In this document: positions 1 through 8,107 of the stretch, one piece after another
Layout: every line of letters begins with the position of its first letter
Position numbering within the stretch: the first letter of the stretch is position 1
NCBI GenBank assembly: GCA_902825215.1
Contig: LR782234.1
Location: 2,294,001-2,358,000 of the forward strand
Direction of reading: 5' to 3'
Length of the DNA stretch: 64,000 nucleotides
DNA from: Pseudomonas fluorescens
GTDB lineage: Bacteria > Pseudomonadota > Gammaproteobacteria > Pseudomonadales > Pseudomonadaceae
Notes under the pieces: generated by a model
What the model saw: the letters and a program-made list of their open reading frames with translations, nothing else
What the model was told of the DNA's origin: nothing
The model's database searches: none
Position numbers and translations under genes: made by a program

Positions 1-1250
1 CTCGACGTCAGCGCCGTGAACGTCGCCTGCGACGGCGTATCGGCAAGAATGCTTTGTTCACCCATCACCTCACTCGGGCCCATGCGTCCGGCTTCGATTT
101 TGTTGTCGCCATCCGGCACAGTCGCGCTGACCACACCGGTGGCAATCACGAACAGGCTGTCCGGCACTTCATCCAGATCCAGCACCACCTGACCCGCCGT
201 GTATTGCTGGGCGACCATCGATTCGGCGAGGCGATCGCGCTCGTCACTGCTCAGCGAGCGGAAGATCTTCACCTCATCGAGCAACGCGCGGGCGCGGCTC
301 GAGGGTTCGATCACGCCGTCGGGATGCCGCGAGATGCCAGCCGCTTCGAGATGCCGGTGGGCGAGGTCGAACAATTGATTGCGCACTTCGCTTTTCTTGC
401 CCAGTTCGGCAATGAAACCACTGGCGACGTACTCGGACATGGTTTCGCCGGCTTCTTTGAGCACGGCTTTCGGTGCTGGGCTGAGCAACAGCGAACTGCT
501 GCCTTGCAGCGTGCGATCCAGCGCATCCAGCACCCGGCGTGGGCGAATATGGTTGGGCACTTTGATGCTGATCGACACGCCATGCATGTTGTTCGGACGG
601 CTGAGGTTGACGATCTTCGCCTTGGCCGCGACCGAGTTCGGCACCACCGCCATGGTCCCCGCGCTGGTCAGCAAATGGGTGGCGCGCCAGTCGATGTCGA
701 ACACCTTGCCTTCGACGCCGTCGATCATCACGAAATCGTCCACCTGATACGGCTTGGTGGTGTTCAGTACGATCCCGGAAAACACATCGGCCAGGGTGCT
801 TTGCAGCGCCAGACCGACAACGATGGCGACCACGCCCGACGTCGCCAGCAGACCCTTGACCGGCAGCTCCAGCACATAACCGGCGGCGGCGACGATGGCG
901 ACAAGAAATACCAGCGCGCCGATCACGTCCTGCAGCAGACGGCCGCTGTGACCGATGCGACGCATCAGGGCCAGGCCGATGACTTCGGTCAGCACGCGTG
1001 CGGCGTACAGCCACCAGAGAATGCCCAGCGCCGTCGCGCCCAGTTGCGCTACGCGGTCATCGGCAAATTGCGGCGCCTGCAACGGGCTGACGCCGGCATT
1101 GATCACCAGCGCGCTAAAGGCCAGAAACAGCACCAGCCGCACACCGACCTTCGGCGCGCGATGCTTATACGGCGCGAAGTGCCACAGCGCGGCGTCGAGC
1201 AACAGCAGCACGGCGCTCCAGGAGAGCAGGTGAGCGAGAAGGAAAGTCAT
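1..1250 (-). CDS. Mechanosensitive (MscS-family) ion channel with C-terminal cyclic-nucleotide-binding domain, partial
   Basis: Inner-membrane tension-gated channel whose opening may be tuned by a cyclic nucleotide. Reading leftward from ATG at 1250, the protein starts MTFLLAHLLSW and has several hydrophobic helices (about residues 1-20, 35-50, 70-95, 105-150). An MscS pore/beta-domain stretch follows, with GLALQSTLADVFSGIVL, then VDDFVMIDGVEGKV and a later VVPNSVAAKAKIVNLSRP. After residue 300 the sequence changes to a cNMP-binding fold (VKIFRSLSSDERDRLAE, then VLDLDEVPDSLFVIATG and GPSEVMGEQSIL). The gene runs off the left edge with no stop, so the nucleotide-binding domain is incomplete here. 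The combination is known from the MscS-CNB (bCNG) subfamily; the ligand cannot be told from what is visible. Confidence 0.85.
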   Translation of the reverse strand, partial: MTFLLAHLLSWSAVLLLLDAALWHFAPYKHRAPKVGVRLVLFLAFSALVINAGVSPLQAPQFADDRVAQLGATALGILWWLYAARVLTEVIGLALMRRIGHSGRLLQDVIGALVFLVAIVAAAGYVLELPVKGLLATSGVVAIVVGLALQSTLADVFSGIVLNTTKPYQVDDFVMIDGVEGKVFDIDWRATHLLTSAGTMAVVPNSVAAKAKIVNLSRPNNMHGVSISIKVPNHIRPRRVLDALDRTLQGSSSLLLSPAPKAVLKEAGETMSEYVASGFIAELGKKSEVRNQLFDLAHRHLEAAGISRHPDGVIEPSSRARALLDEVKIFRSLSSDERDRLAESMVAQQYTAGQVVLDLDEVPDSLFVIATGVVSATVPDGDNKIEAGRMGPSEVMGEQSILADTPSQATFTALTS

Positions 1251-1265
1251 GGGCGTTACTCACAC

Positions 1266-1294
1266 AAAAAACCCGGCGCTTTTCGGGCGCCGGG
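1266..1294 (-). terminator. Intrinsic terminator of the hydrolase gene
   Basis: On the minus strand an 8-bp GC stem (CCCGGCGC / GCGCCGGG, 1272-1279 with 1287-1294) with a 7-nt loop is followed by six T residues. It lies directly after the hydrolase stop codon (1302) and just before the channel gene start, separating the two transcription units. Confidence 0.85.
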
Positions 1295-1301
1295 CCTGGG
1301 C

Positions 1302-2321
1302 TCAGTTGAGGTGGGTTTTCAGCTCGGCGGCGGCTTGCCGTACCGCCGCTTGCACTTCGGGGATCTGGCTCAGCGGGTTGAGCAGGCCGAAGTCATGAAT
1401 CATCCCGTTGTAGCGCACCGAGGTCACCGCGACGCCGGCCGCATCGAGGTGCCGCGCATAGCCTTCGCCTTCATCGCGCAGCACGTCGAATTCGGCGGTC
1501 TGCACCAGCGCTGCCGGCAAGCCCTTGAGCTGTTCGCTGCTGGCGTTGAGCGGCGAGGCGTGGATCTGTGCACGCTCGGCCGGGTTAGTGGTGTAGTTGT
1601 CCCAGAACCACTGCATCATGCCTTTGGTGAGGAAATGTCCCTCGGCAAATTGCTGGTACGAACCGTCCTCGAACTGCGCGTTGGTCACCGGCCACATCAG
1701 CAACTGGAAGCGCAGCGCCGGGGCTTTCTGTTCCTTGGCCATCAACGCTACCACCGCCGCCATGTTGCCGCCGACGCTGTTGCCGGCCACCGCGAGGCGT
1801 TTGCCATCGACACCGATTTGCTTGCCGTGCTCGGCGACCCATTTCGTCGCGGCGTAGGCCTGGTTGATCGCGGTCGGGTACTGCGCTTCCGGCGACGGTG
1901 TGTAATCGACGTACACCGCAACCGCGCCAGAACCCACCACCAGATCACGAATCAGCCGTTGGTGCGTAGGGAAATCGCCGAGCACCCAGCCGCCACCGTG
2001 GAAGAACATGAACACCGGCAACTCGCCCTTGACCTTGGCCGGGCGCACCACTTTCAGGTTGATCGTCTGGCCGTCAACCTTGATTGCCTTGTCGCTGACT
2101 TCAATCCCCGACAGATCCACTTTCACCGACGCCTGGGCACCGGTCAGCACCGCACGGGCGTCTTTCGGGCTCAGTTGCTCCAGCGGTTTGCCACCGCCAG
2201 CGGCGAGGGCATCGAGGAAGGTCTGAGTGTTGTGTTCGACACCGCTACTTTCAGCCGCGAACGCATTGCCGATGGACAGGGCGAGGAGGGAGGCCGCGAG
2301 GGTTTTCTTGACGATGCTCAT
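1302..2321 (-). CDS. Secreted alpha/beta hydrolase (HSL-type esterase)
   Basis: Predicted periplasmic or secreted carboxylesterase of the hormone-sensitive-lipase type, 339 residues. The start at 2321 gives a signal peptide (MSIVKKTLAASLLALSIG ending AFA) and is preceded by AAGGA at a good distance; an in-frame start at 2414 would spoil the signal. Visible family marks are the oxyanion-hole HGGGW (108-112), the nucleophile elbow GNSVGG (Ser182), Asp279 in EFDVLRDEG and His309 in GMIHDFG, a complete triad. It is divergent from a LysR regulator, which is a likely controller. The substrate is unknown. A terminator follows at 1266-1294. Confidence 0.9.
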   Translation of the reverse strand: MSIVKKTLAASLLALSIGNAFAAESSGVEHNTQTFLDALAAGGGKPLEQLSPKDARAVLTGAQASVKVDLSGIEVSDKAIKVDGQTINLKVVRPAKVKGELPVFMFFHGGGWVLGDFPTHQRLIRDLVVGSGAVAVYVDYTPSPEAQYPTAINQAYAATKWVAEHGKQIGVDGKRLAVAGNSVGGNMAAVVALMAKEQKAPALRFQLLMWPVTNAQFEDGSYQQFAEGHFLTKGMMQWFWDNYTTNPAERAQIHASPLNASSEQLKGLPAALVQTAEFDVLRDEGEGYARHLDAAGVAVTSVRYNGMIHDFGLLNPLSQIPEVQAAVRQAAAELKTHLN

Positions 2322-2482
2322 GGGTGGAAATCCTTTTGAATGATGTTGATTTTTTTGCCTGAGTTGCGGGCTGCTGTGGCGCTGGGTTTCTGGCCTCAGC
2401 AACACCGTGAGCACAGATTAATGGGCTGCCGAAAAGTGAAAAAGCAGCTATAAAGCGTTTAACTGTCCACCAGAGAGTGACA

Positions 2483-3382
2483 ATGAACCCGTTCGAAGAC
2501 ATGCGTATTTTTTGCCAGGTCATGGACTCCGGCAGCTTCACCTCAGCGGCCGATCAGTTGGGCCTGTCCAAGCAGTTCGTCAGCCGTCGCTTGATGCAGT
2601 TGGAAGAGCGGCTGGGCGTGCGCTTATTGAACCGCTCGACCCGTCGTCTCGACGTCACTCCGCTGGGGCAGAGTTATTACGAAGCGGCGTTGCGCTTGCT
2701 GGGCGAAGTCGAGCAAGTCGAACAGGGCATCGCCGGAGAGACGGCGGAGCCGCGCGGGACGATCCGCCTGAGCGCGCCGCTGTCGTTTGCCGTGGCGCAT
2801 CTGGGCTGCCTGCTGCCGATGTTTCTGCAGCGCTATCGCGAAGTGACAGTGGAAGTGGACCTGAGCGATCGCCCGGTGGATTTGCTGGGCGAGGGCTACG
2901 ACCTGGCACTGCGCATTGGCACGCTGGAAGATTCGACGCTGATCGCCCGGCGCATCGCGTCCATCGAACGGGTGTATTGCGCCAGTCCCGCGTACCTGGC
3001 AGAACGCGGCACGCCACTCAAGCCTGAAGACCTGCACAGCCATGATTGCTTGCCGTATGGTCACGGGCGCTCGGTGCAATGGCGATTCAACGAAGGGCAG
3101 GGCAAACCTGTGTTGATCAACGTCGCCGGGCGCATGCGCGTGAACAATGGTGAATTGCTGCGCGATGCGGCGGTGCAGGGGATGGGCATTACTTATCTGC
3201 CGACATTCATTGTTGGCGCGGCGTTGAAGGATGGGCGACTGGTACCGGTGCTGGACGAACTGCGCCCCGAGCCGCTGACCTTGTCGGCGGTGTATCCGCA
3301 GCATCGCCAGGCTTCAAGGCCGGTGCAGGCGCTGGTGGAGTTTCTGCGTGAGCGGTTGAACCAGAGCCACGTCAATCTCTGA
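2483..3382 (+). CDS. LysR-family transcriptional regulator
   Basis: DNA-binding regulator, 299 residues from ATG 2483 (MNPFEDMRIFCQV); a GTG two codons upstream is also possible. The N-terminal winged helix-turn-helix is plain (GSFTSAADQLGLSKQFVSRR, then LEERLGVRLLNRSTRRLDVT), followed by a periplasmic-binding-protein-like effector domain (FLQRYREVTVEVDLSDRPVD; AVQGMGITYLP). It is transcribed away from the hydrolase across a 161-bp gap containing a TATAAA-like -10 near 2450. By the usual LysR arrangement it probably controls the hydrolase and itself. Effector unknown. Confidence 0.9.
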   Translation: MNPFEDMRIFCQVMDSGSFTSAADQLGLSKQFVSRRLMQLEERLGVRLLNRSTRRLDVTPLGQSYYEAALRLLGEVEQVEQGIAGETAEPRGTIRLSAPLSFAVAHLGCLLPMFLQRYREVTVEVDLSDRPVDLLGEGYDLALRIGTLEDSTLIARRIASIERVYCASPAYLAERGTPLKPEDLHSHDCLPYGHGRSVQWRFNEGQGKPVLINVAGRMRVNNGELLRDAAVQGMGITYLPTFIVGAALKDGRLVPVLDELRPEPLTLSAVYPQHRQASRPVQALVEFLRERLNQSHVNL

Positions 3383-3402
3383 GTCCTACCTAGATCAAAA
3401 CG

Positions 3403-3496
3403 GTAGGAGTGAGCCTGCTCGCGAAGGCGGTGGTTCAGCCAACATCGGTGCCGACTGACCCGACGCTATCGCGAGCAGGCTCGCTCCCACAGGGGG
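3403..3496. repeat. REPIN (paired REP units)
   Basis: Two inverted REP units, gtaggagtgagcctgctcgcga and tcgcgagcaggctcgctcccac, flank a variable spacer of about 50 bp. This is the common Pseudomonas fluorescens-group mobile REP doublet. Confidence 0.9.
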
Positions 3497-3900
3497 TTGG
3501 GGTTGCCTGCGAGCTTTTTGTACGCCAAATAACTCTGTGGGAGCTGGCTTGCCAGCGATGGCGGTGGGTCAGGCAATGCAGTTGTGACTGAAGGACCGCT
3601 ATCGCGAGCAGGCTCACTCCTACAATTGATGGTGGTCGTCTGCGTAATCCCACGCTCGGCATCGTACGTGCGGATAAACACCCGCACCGTCGCATCCGCG
3701 ACGGTCGGCAATTGCGAATCGGTAAACTCCTGGCCCCCCGGCAGGACGATGAAGTCTGCCGGGGCGGTGTCCTCGTAAGGCCTGGGCGGCGTCGCGTTCA
3801 GCGAATACGGGGCAGGGTGGGCAAAGGGCTGGTTGGGCCCGTAGTAAATGAAATTGCTGGCCAGCGCTTGCGCCTCAGTGGCAGCGAGCTGACAACCCAT
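3466..3900 (-). pseudogene. Decayed reading frame, possible remnant of a hypothetical protein
   Basis: Reading leftward from ATG 3900 there is a protein-like stretch (about residues 1-90; e.g. ASNFIYYGPNQPFAHPAP and DFIVLPGGQEFTDSQLP). It then runs into translated REP sequence (SEPARD and similar) and stops inside REP units at 3466. The upstream in-frame sequence has no proper start or signal. I read it as the leftover 5' part of a gene whose 3' end was replaced by REP elements. I do not recognise the family. It could also be a chance open frame. Confidence 0.3.
3535..3625. repeat. REPIN (paired REP units)
   Basis: Second REP doublet in this gap: ctgtgggagctggcttgccagcga on the left and tcgcgagcaggctcactcctac on the right. 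It lies 38 bp after the previous doublet. Confidence 0.85.
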
Positions 3901-4064
3901 CAACAGCAGCCGATCGAAGTTTGCATGGCGGCACCTGCGAATGCGGTTTTCCCCAAGGCTGTTAACTAAAGCCGCGTTACCGCTTACAAGTTTGCAACAC
4001 GGCCGATTGCCAGGCTGATCTAGACTCTGCCCCGCTCAATCACGAGCATTGTCTGGAGAGCGCC

Positions 4065-4862
4065 ATGGAAGTGCCCGAAAACAAAAGAGCCATCGAGAGC
4101 AATCGACAGGCCTGGAATGATTCCGCTCAGCACCATCAGAATTCGCCGGACTGGCAGGCCTTGCTCAGCGACGTCGCGCAGGCGGACTTTTCCTGTCTCG
4201 ACGCCACCCTGAGCGGTTTGCTGGACGTTGCTGGCAAGGACGTGATTCAACTGGGCTGCAATAACGGCCGCGAAAGCCTGTCGCTGTTTGCCCTGGGCGC
4301 TCGCAGTGTGATCGGCGTCGATCAGTCGGCAGCCTTCCTCGAGCAAGCCCGCGCGCTGAATGCTCGCTCACCGCATCATGCCGAGTTCGTCGAAAGCGAT
4401 ATCCATCATTTGCCTGCGTCATTGCATAACCGGTTTGACGTCGCCCTGATCACTATCGGCGTGCTCAACTGGATGCCCGACATTGGTGAGTTTTTTCGGC
4501 ATGTCGCGCAGGTGCTCAAACCGGGTGGCAAGCTGGTGATCTACGAAACCCATCCGTTTCTGGAAATGGTCGATCCGGCCGGCGAAGATCCTTACCGCCT
4601 CGCCAGCTCGTACTTTCGCGCCGAGCCGTTTGTGCAGGAGGAGCCGATTGTCTACGTCGGCAAGATTGAACAGCAGGCGGCGAAGTCGTACTGGTTCGTG
4701 CATACCCTCGGCGCGATATTCAGCGGGGTGATCGGGGCAGGGTTGAATGTTGCGCACTTCAGGGAATATGCGCATTCGAATCGGGAAGAGGTGTATGACC
4801 GCTATCTGAATCGAGAGGCGCAGATGCCGATGTGCTTTACCTTGGTGGCGAGCAAGGTCTGA
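4065..4862 (+). CDS. Class I SAM-dependent methyltransferase
   Basis: Soluble methyltransferase, 265 residues. ATG 4065 is preceded by GGAGAG. The Rossmann motif I is VIQLGCNNGRESLSLFALGA (about 58-77), with the acidic residue after strand 2 in VIGVDQS. Motif IV-like FDVALITIGVLNWM and a VLKPGGKLVIYE strand follow, all typical of the Methyltransf_11/25 group. The substrate cannot be read from the sequence. It stands alone between REP elements and a long intergenic repeat. Confidence 0.85.
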   Translation: MEVPENKRAIESNRQAWNDSAQHHQNSPDWQALLSDVAQADFSCLDATLSGLLDVAGKDVIQLGCNNGRESLSLFALGARSVIGVDQSAAFLEQARALNARSPHHAEFVESDIHHLPASLHNRFDVALITIGVLNWMPDIGEFFRHVAQVLKPGGKLVIYETHPFLEMVDPAGEDPYRLASSYFRAEPFVQEEPIVYVGKIEQQAAKSYWFVHTLGAIFSGVIGAGLNVAHFREYAHSNREEVYDRYLNREAQMPMCFTLVASKV

Positions 4863-4875
4863 GTATCTCTATATC

Positions 4876-5323
4876 GCGATGGCTTTCTTTCGGGCGCTGA
4901 ATTTTTGGTTGCGGTGTACATATCCGTTGCTTCGGGTGCTGCAGCTGGCGGTTTCGCCTGACGGCGACTCACTTTTTTTCAAACGCCCGGAGTGCCGGCC
5001 CAGAAAAAAATAAGCAAAAAACGCTTGCTCCTGCGTTCGGCCCTCGCAGGCTCGGGTCCCTTCCGACGTCGCCGGTGGATCAGGATCAAAAGCACTCGAG
5101 CTGGCGCTCATTGTTGAGTGGTTAGAAGCGCCGCATGGCTTGGGATTTGTGGTGGATTCGCCCCTCACCCCAGCCCTCTCCCCTTGGAGAGGGAGCCGAC
5201 TTGTGGGCCGTTCAAAAGCTGAGTTCGACTCGGTATTTCATGTCGGCTCAACTCTCACATCCACCAAGATCAGTCCCCTCTCCCTCCGGGAGAGGGTTAG
5301 GGTGAGGGGCTTTTGATTTTCAG
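4876..5323. repeat. Long composite intergenic repeat, copy 1 (internally deleted)
   Basis: Shares the order of blocks with 25467-25980 and 30449-31025: a tacatatccgttgcttcggg block, a cgcttgctcctgcgttcggc block, the tgttgagtggttagaagcg block and an inverted pair of CCCTCACCCCAGCCCTCTCC modules ending in aggggcttttgatttt. Compared with copy 3 it lacks 124 bp, with the join at a 5-bp CCTTC (5059-5063). Open frames inside are not credible genes. Confidence 0.85.
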
Positions 5324-5348
5324 GACTGGGTCAAGCATTTACCTGTAA

Positions 5349-5455
5349 TACCACCATCGCCAGCAGGCTGGCTCACAGGTTGATAACGCTCCAACTGAAA
5401 AGATGCAATCAAATCTGGAAGCTCGCCTGCAAGCGATGGCGGCCCAAGGGCCACC
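5349..5455. repeat. Divergent REP-like pair
   Basis: Contains catcgccagcaggctggctc and, inverted, gctcgcctgcaagcgatggc around an ancaatgcgatcaaat-like spacer. The same arrangement is found at about 26010-26095 behind copy 2 of the long repeat, so the two places share sequence beyond the composite element. Apart from these repeats the 4863-5472 gap holds nothing I can identify. Confidence 0.6.
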
Positions 5456-5472
5456 GCCGCTTGTGAGGTGAA

Positions 5473-6165
5473 CTACGCCTGCGCCGCCGCACTCACTACC
5501 GGGCTTTCCGGCTTGCGCAGCGCTTCCAGTCTTGATTCGCTGTAGCGCGTTTCGCGGGTGAAGCGCCAGTGCCCGAACAGGTCGTAGACGTGGGTGATCC
5601 GCCCTTGTTCCTGATAGCCCAGGCGCATGTGCATTTTCAGGGCCTGAATATTGGCGCTGTCGCAGATATCCACGACTTTCTTGAAGCCGCGGGCCGCCAT
5701 GACTTGCCAGAGTGCAACCTGTGCATCGACGGTCAGGCTACTGCCGAAATAGTGCCGGGTAATTTCGGCACCGAACTGGAAGTATTCACCGGGCTGGACC
5801 GGGAACGTGCAGCGATAGAAGTGGCGGTCGTAATAGTCGTGCGCGCTGGCCCAGACGAACCCGACGGTGTGATCGTCCTGGTCCAGGTACATGTGCCCCG
5901 TATGTCCTTCAGCGGCCAGTTCGGCCATGGTCTGCACGCGGTCGCCAAAGTACTTGCTGAAGGCCTTGGCGTTTTCTTCGGTGATGTCGACCCTGCGCAA
6001 CCCTTCACAGGGGCGCAGTTTGTTCGGGGCAATCGGCGTGACCAGATCGCGCTCCATCCAGAGCAATTCTCGGTGAGCGAATACGTAACGTTTCCCCAGC
6101 GCGCCAAGGGTGCGGCGCAGACCTTTTTGTTTGATGCGCAGAAGCAGTTCTTCGATGACGTTCAT
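5473..6165 (-). CDS. GNAT-like acyltransferase, last gene of exopolysaccharide operon
   Basis: Predicted cytoplasmic acyltransferase of 230 residues. Its start (ATG 6165, GGAGAGC upstream) overlaps the stop of the preceding gene by 4 bp; a much longer upstream in-frame extension is only the shadow of that gene. It resembles the protein at 7357-8046 over its whole length (shared ELLWMERDLV, MAELA-EGHTGHM, YFGD, RETRYS-SRL-ALRKP). The segment with FHRCTFPVQPGEYFQF-like residues followed by VVDICDSANIQALKMHMRLGY looks like the late part of a GNAT fold. By position it may acylate an amino sugar of the polysaccharide. Family call is moderate, substrate unknown. Confidence 0.75.
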   Translation of the reverse strand: MNVIEELLLRIKQKGLRRTLGALGKRYVFAHRELLWMERDLVTPIAPNKLRPCEGLRRVDITEENAKAFSKYFGDRVQTMAELAAEGHTGHMYLDQDDHTVGFVWASAHDYYDRHFYRCTFPVQPGEYFQFGAEITRHYFGSSLTVDAQVALWQVMAARGFKKVVDICDSANIQALKMHMRLGYQEQGRITHVYDLFGHWRFTRETRYSESRLEALRKPESPVVSAAAQA

Positions 6166-7352
6166 GATGCTCTCCGAGGCGCTAGCCCAGGTGTGGGGGA
6201 TGATGTTGTCGGTTGAATTGCAGATGTATCTGTTGCCGCCGGGTTGCCCGCACGCTGTGCGCGTCTTTTTTGCAAGGCCGGTTTGACGCAGTACCAAAGA
6301 CGTAGCCCAAGGCCCAGCAGCAGGCCACTGGGGCGCCATGAGTAGAAGCTCCAGCGCCAGTGTTCGAGTTGGCCGGTCATGCGCTCGTGCAGCTGATGGC
6401 TGGAGTTCTCCAGGCTGACCCGCGACGCATCGATCCAGTGCCATTGTTCGTCCAGGCCCCAGCGAATCCATTCCTCCAGCAGCACGCGGCCGCTGCCCAG
6501 ATCGGCATGCTGCGGCAGGAACGCAAGGTTGTAGTCGTAGAGTCGGCCCTGCTCGAGCAGGCCCAGTCGATAGCTGATGCAGCGACCGTCCAGCTCCAGC
6601 GTCACGACCCGCACCAGGCCCTGAGCGGCGAGGGCGGTGAAAGCGCTGTTTATCCACTGACGACTGTGTTCGGTGGCAAAAATCCCGACGCCTTCGTCAC
6701 CTTTCCAACTGACCGACTCGACTGTCTGCAGCGCTTGTAAAACCGCAGGCATCGACAGCGCATCGGGGGTGATTCGCCGCACTTGAGCGCCGCACGCGGC
6801 AATCCGTTTGCGCGCCCGCCGCAGTTTGTAGCGCGGGTCGCCGGAGACTTCCTGATGGTCGGCTTCGCTGATCAGATGCACCGGCACCCGGCAACTCAGG
6901 CGCCGTTCAGCCGTGGAGCTGCGCACCATCCATTCGGTCAGTGCACTTTCTTCGCCGGCCGGTTCCGACAGTTCATTGAGCTGCAGCAGCGCATGGGGCA
7001 GGTGCTGTCGGATCAGCTCCAGCGCATAGCGCATGTCCTCGGCGCCGAGCAATGACAGCAGGGCCAGCCGATCGGCCAGCGGATAACCCAAGTGGCGCAG
7101 GACGCGAAAGGGCACCCCAGCGAAGCGTTCGCGGCCGGCCACCAGCGGCAGGCACAGGCGCAATGTGTCTGCGTCCCAGCCGAGCAGAATGTGCAGGCGC
7201 TGATCATCGCCCAGGGCCTGCTCGGCCGCGCACAACCAGCCAAGGTTGTTGAACGGTGTGTGGTCGGCTACGTGCAGGCGCAGTGCTTCGTAGGCGTTCG
7301 CCGGGAAGTCCGCTGCGCACAGGGAGGTGCGCCATTCAAATCGCATCGCCAT
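6162..7352 (-). CDS. FemAB/BioF2-like acyltransferase of exopolysaccharide operon
   Basis: 396-residue protein of the GNAT-superfamily BioF2/CelD type found in many exopolysaccharide loci. Family-like segments are the early HTPFNNLGWLCAAEQALGDD region, the basic DPRYKLRRARKRI (about 170-182) and the GRCISYRLGLLEQGRLYDYN strand with LGSGRVLLEEWIRWGLDE. The C-terminus is a low-complexity Ala/Thr/Ser/Pro tail. Its stop overlaps the next gene start (ATGA) and it begins 5 bp after the previous stop, so translation is probably coupled. Likely role: transfer of an acyl or aminoacyl group to the polymer precursor; this is inference from family and neighbours. Confidence 0.8.
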   Translation of the reverse strand: MAMRFEWRTSLCAADFPANAYEALRLHVADHTPFNNLGWLCAAEQALGDDQRLHILLGWDADTLRLCLPLVAGRERFAGVPFRVLRHLGYPLADRLALLSLLGAEDMRYALELIRQHLPHALLQLNELSEPAGEESALTEWMVRSSTAERRLSCRVPVHLISEADHQEVSGDPRYKLRRARKRIAACGAQVRRITPDALSMPAVLQALQTVESVSWKGDEGVGIFATEHSRQWINSAFTALAAQGLVRVVTLELDGRCISYRLGLLEQGRLYDYNLAFLPQHADLGSGRVLLEEWIRWGLDEQWHWIDASRVSLENSSHQLHERMTGQLEHWRWSFYSWRPSGLLLGLGLRLWYCVKPALQKRRAQRAGNPAATDTSAIQPTTSSPTPGLAPRRAS

Positions 7353-7356
7353 GGGT

Positions 7357-8046
7357 TCAGGCCGCCGTTGCTTCGACAGGTGGACGGGAAGGTTTGCGCA
7401 GCGCCGCCAGGCGTGAGCCGCTGTAGCGGGTTTCGCGATAGAAGCGCCAGCGGCCGAACAGCGTGTAGATATTCATGATCCGCTGTTGTTCGGTATAGCC
7501 CATGCGCAGGTGCAGCTTGAGCGCCGGGATGTTGCTCGAGTCACAGACATCGACCACTTTGCTGCAGCCCTGCACGGCCATGGCCTGCCACAGGCGCACT
7601 TGCACATCGACAGACAATGCGGTGCCCCAGTAGGCGCGGGCCATTTCCCCACCAAATTCGAAAAACTCGCCGGGCTTCACCGGGAACCGGCAACCGTAGT
7701 AATGCCGATCAAAATAATCGCGCGGCGTGCCCCAGATGAACGCCACGGCATCGCCGTGCTCGTCGACATGCATATGCCCGGTGTGGCCTTCACGGGCCAG
7801 CTCGGCCATGACGCCGACACGGTCGCCGAAGTAACGGGTGAAGGCGCTGGCGTTGTCCGCGGTGATGTTCATTACCCGCAGTGGCGGGTAAGGCTTGAGG
7901 CTGTACGGCGGCACGGGACTGACCAGGTCGCGCTCCATCCACAGCAATTGCCGATGGGAAAAAAAATACATTCTGCGGATCTTCGCCAAGGTCGCTCGCA
8001 GGCCTTTACGACGGATATGTCCGCTGAGTTTTTTCAAGATATCCAT
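7357..8046 (-). CDS. GNAT-like acyltransferase, paralogue of the operon's last gene
   Basis: 229 residues, start ATG 8046 with a strong AAGGAGAAGAG site. It is alignable end to end with the protein at 5473-6165, implying a duplication; the two copies flank the BioF2-like gene. Shared blocks include RQLLWMERDLVSP, YFGDRV, GHTGHM and VDVCDSSNIPALKLHLRMGY. A 61-bp gap separates it from the glycoside-hydrolase-like gene, the longest gap in the operon, so an extra promoter or processing site there is possible. Probably a cytoplasmic acyltransferase for sugar decoration; not proven by sequence. Confidence 0.75.
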   Translation of the reverse strand: MDILKKLSGHIRRKGLRATLAKIRRMYFFSHRQLLWMERDLVSPVPPYSLKPYPPLRVMNITADNASAFTRYFGDRVGVMAELAREGHTGHMHVDEHGDAVAFIWGTPRDYFDRHYYGCRFPVKPGEFFEFGGEMARAYWGTALSVDVQVRLWQAMAVQGCSKVVDVCDSSNIPALKLHLRMGYTEQQRIMNIYTLFGRWRFYRETRYSGSRLAALRKPSRPPVEATAA

Positions 8047-8107
8047 GGTCTCTTCTCCTTATGAAGGTGCCACGCGCAGCATGACGCTTGCAGGGCAGTA
8101 GGGCGGT

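Noticed and set aside
54..2339. 761-codon open frame on the plus strand across the channel and hydrolase genes
   Set aside because: Runs antisense to two well-supported genes; its His/Arg/Gln-rich translation is typical of high-GC shadow frames.
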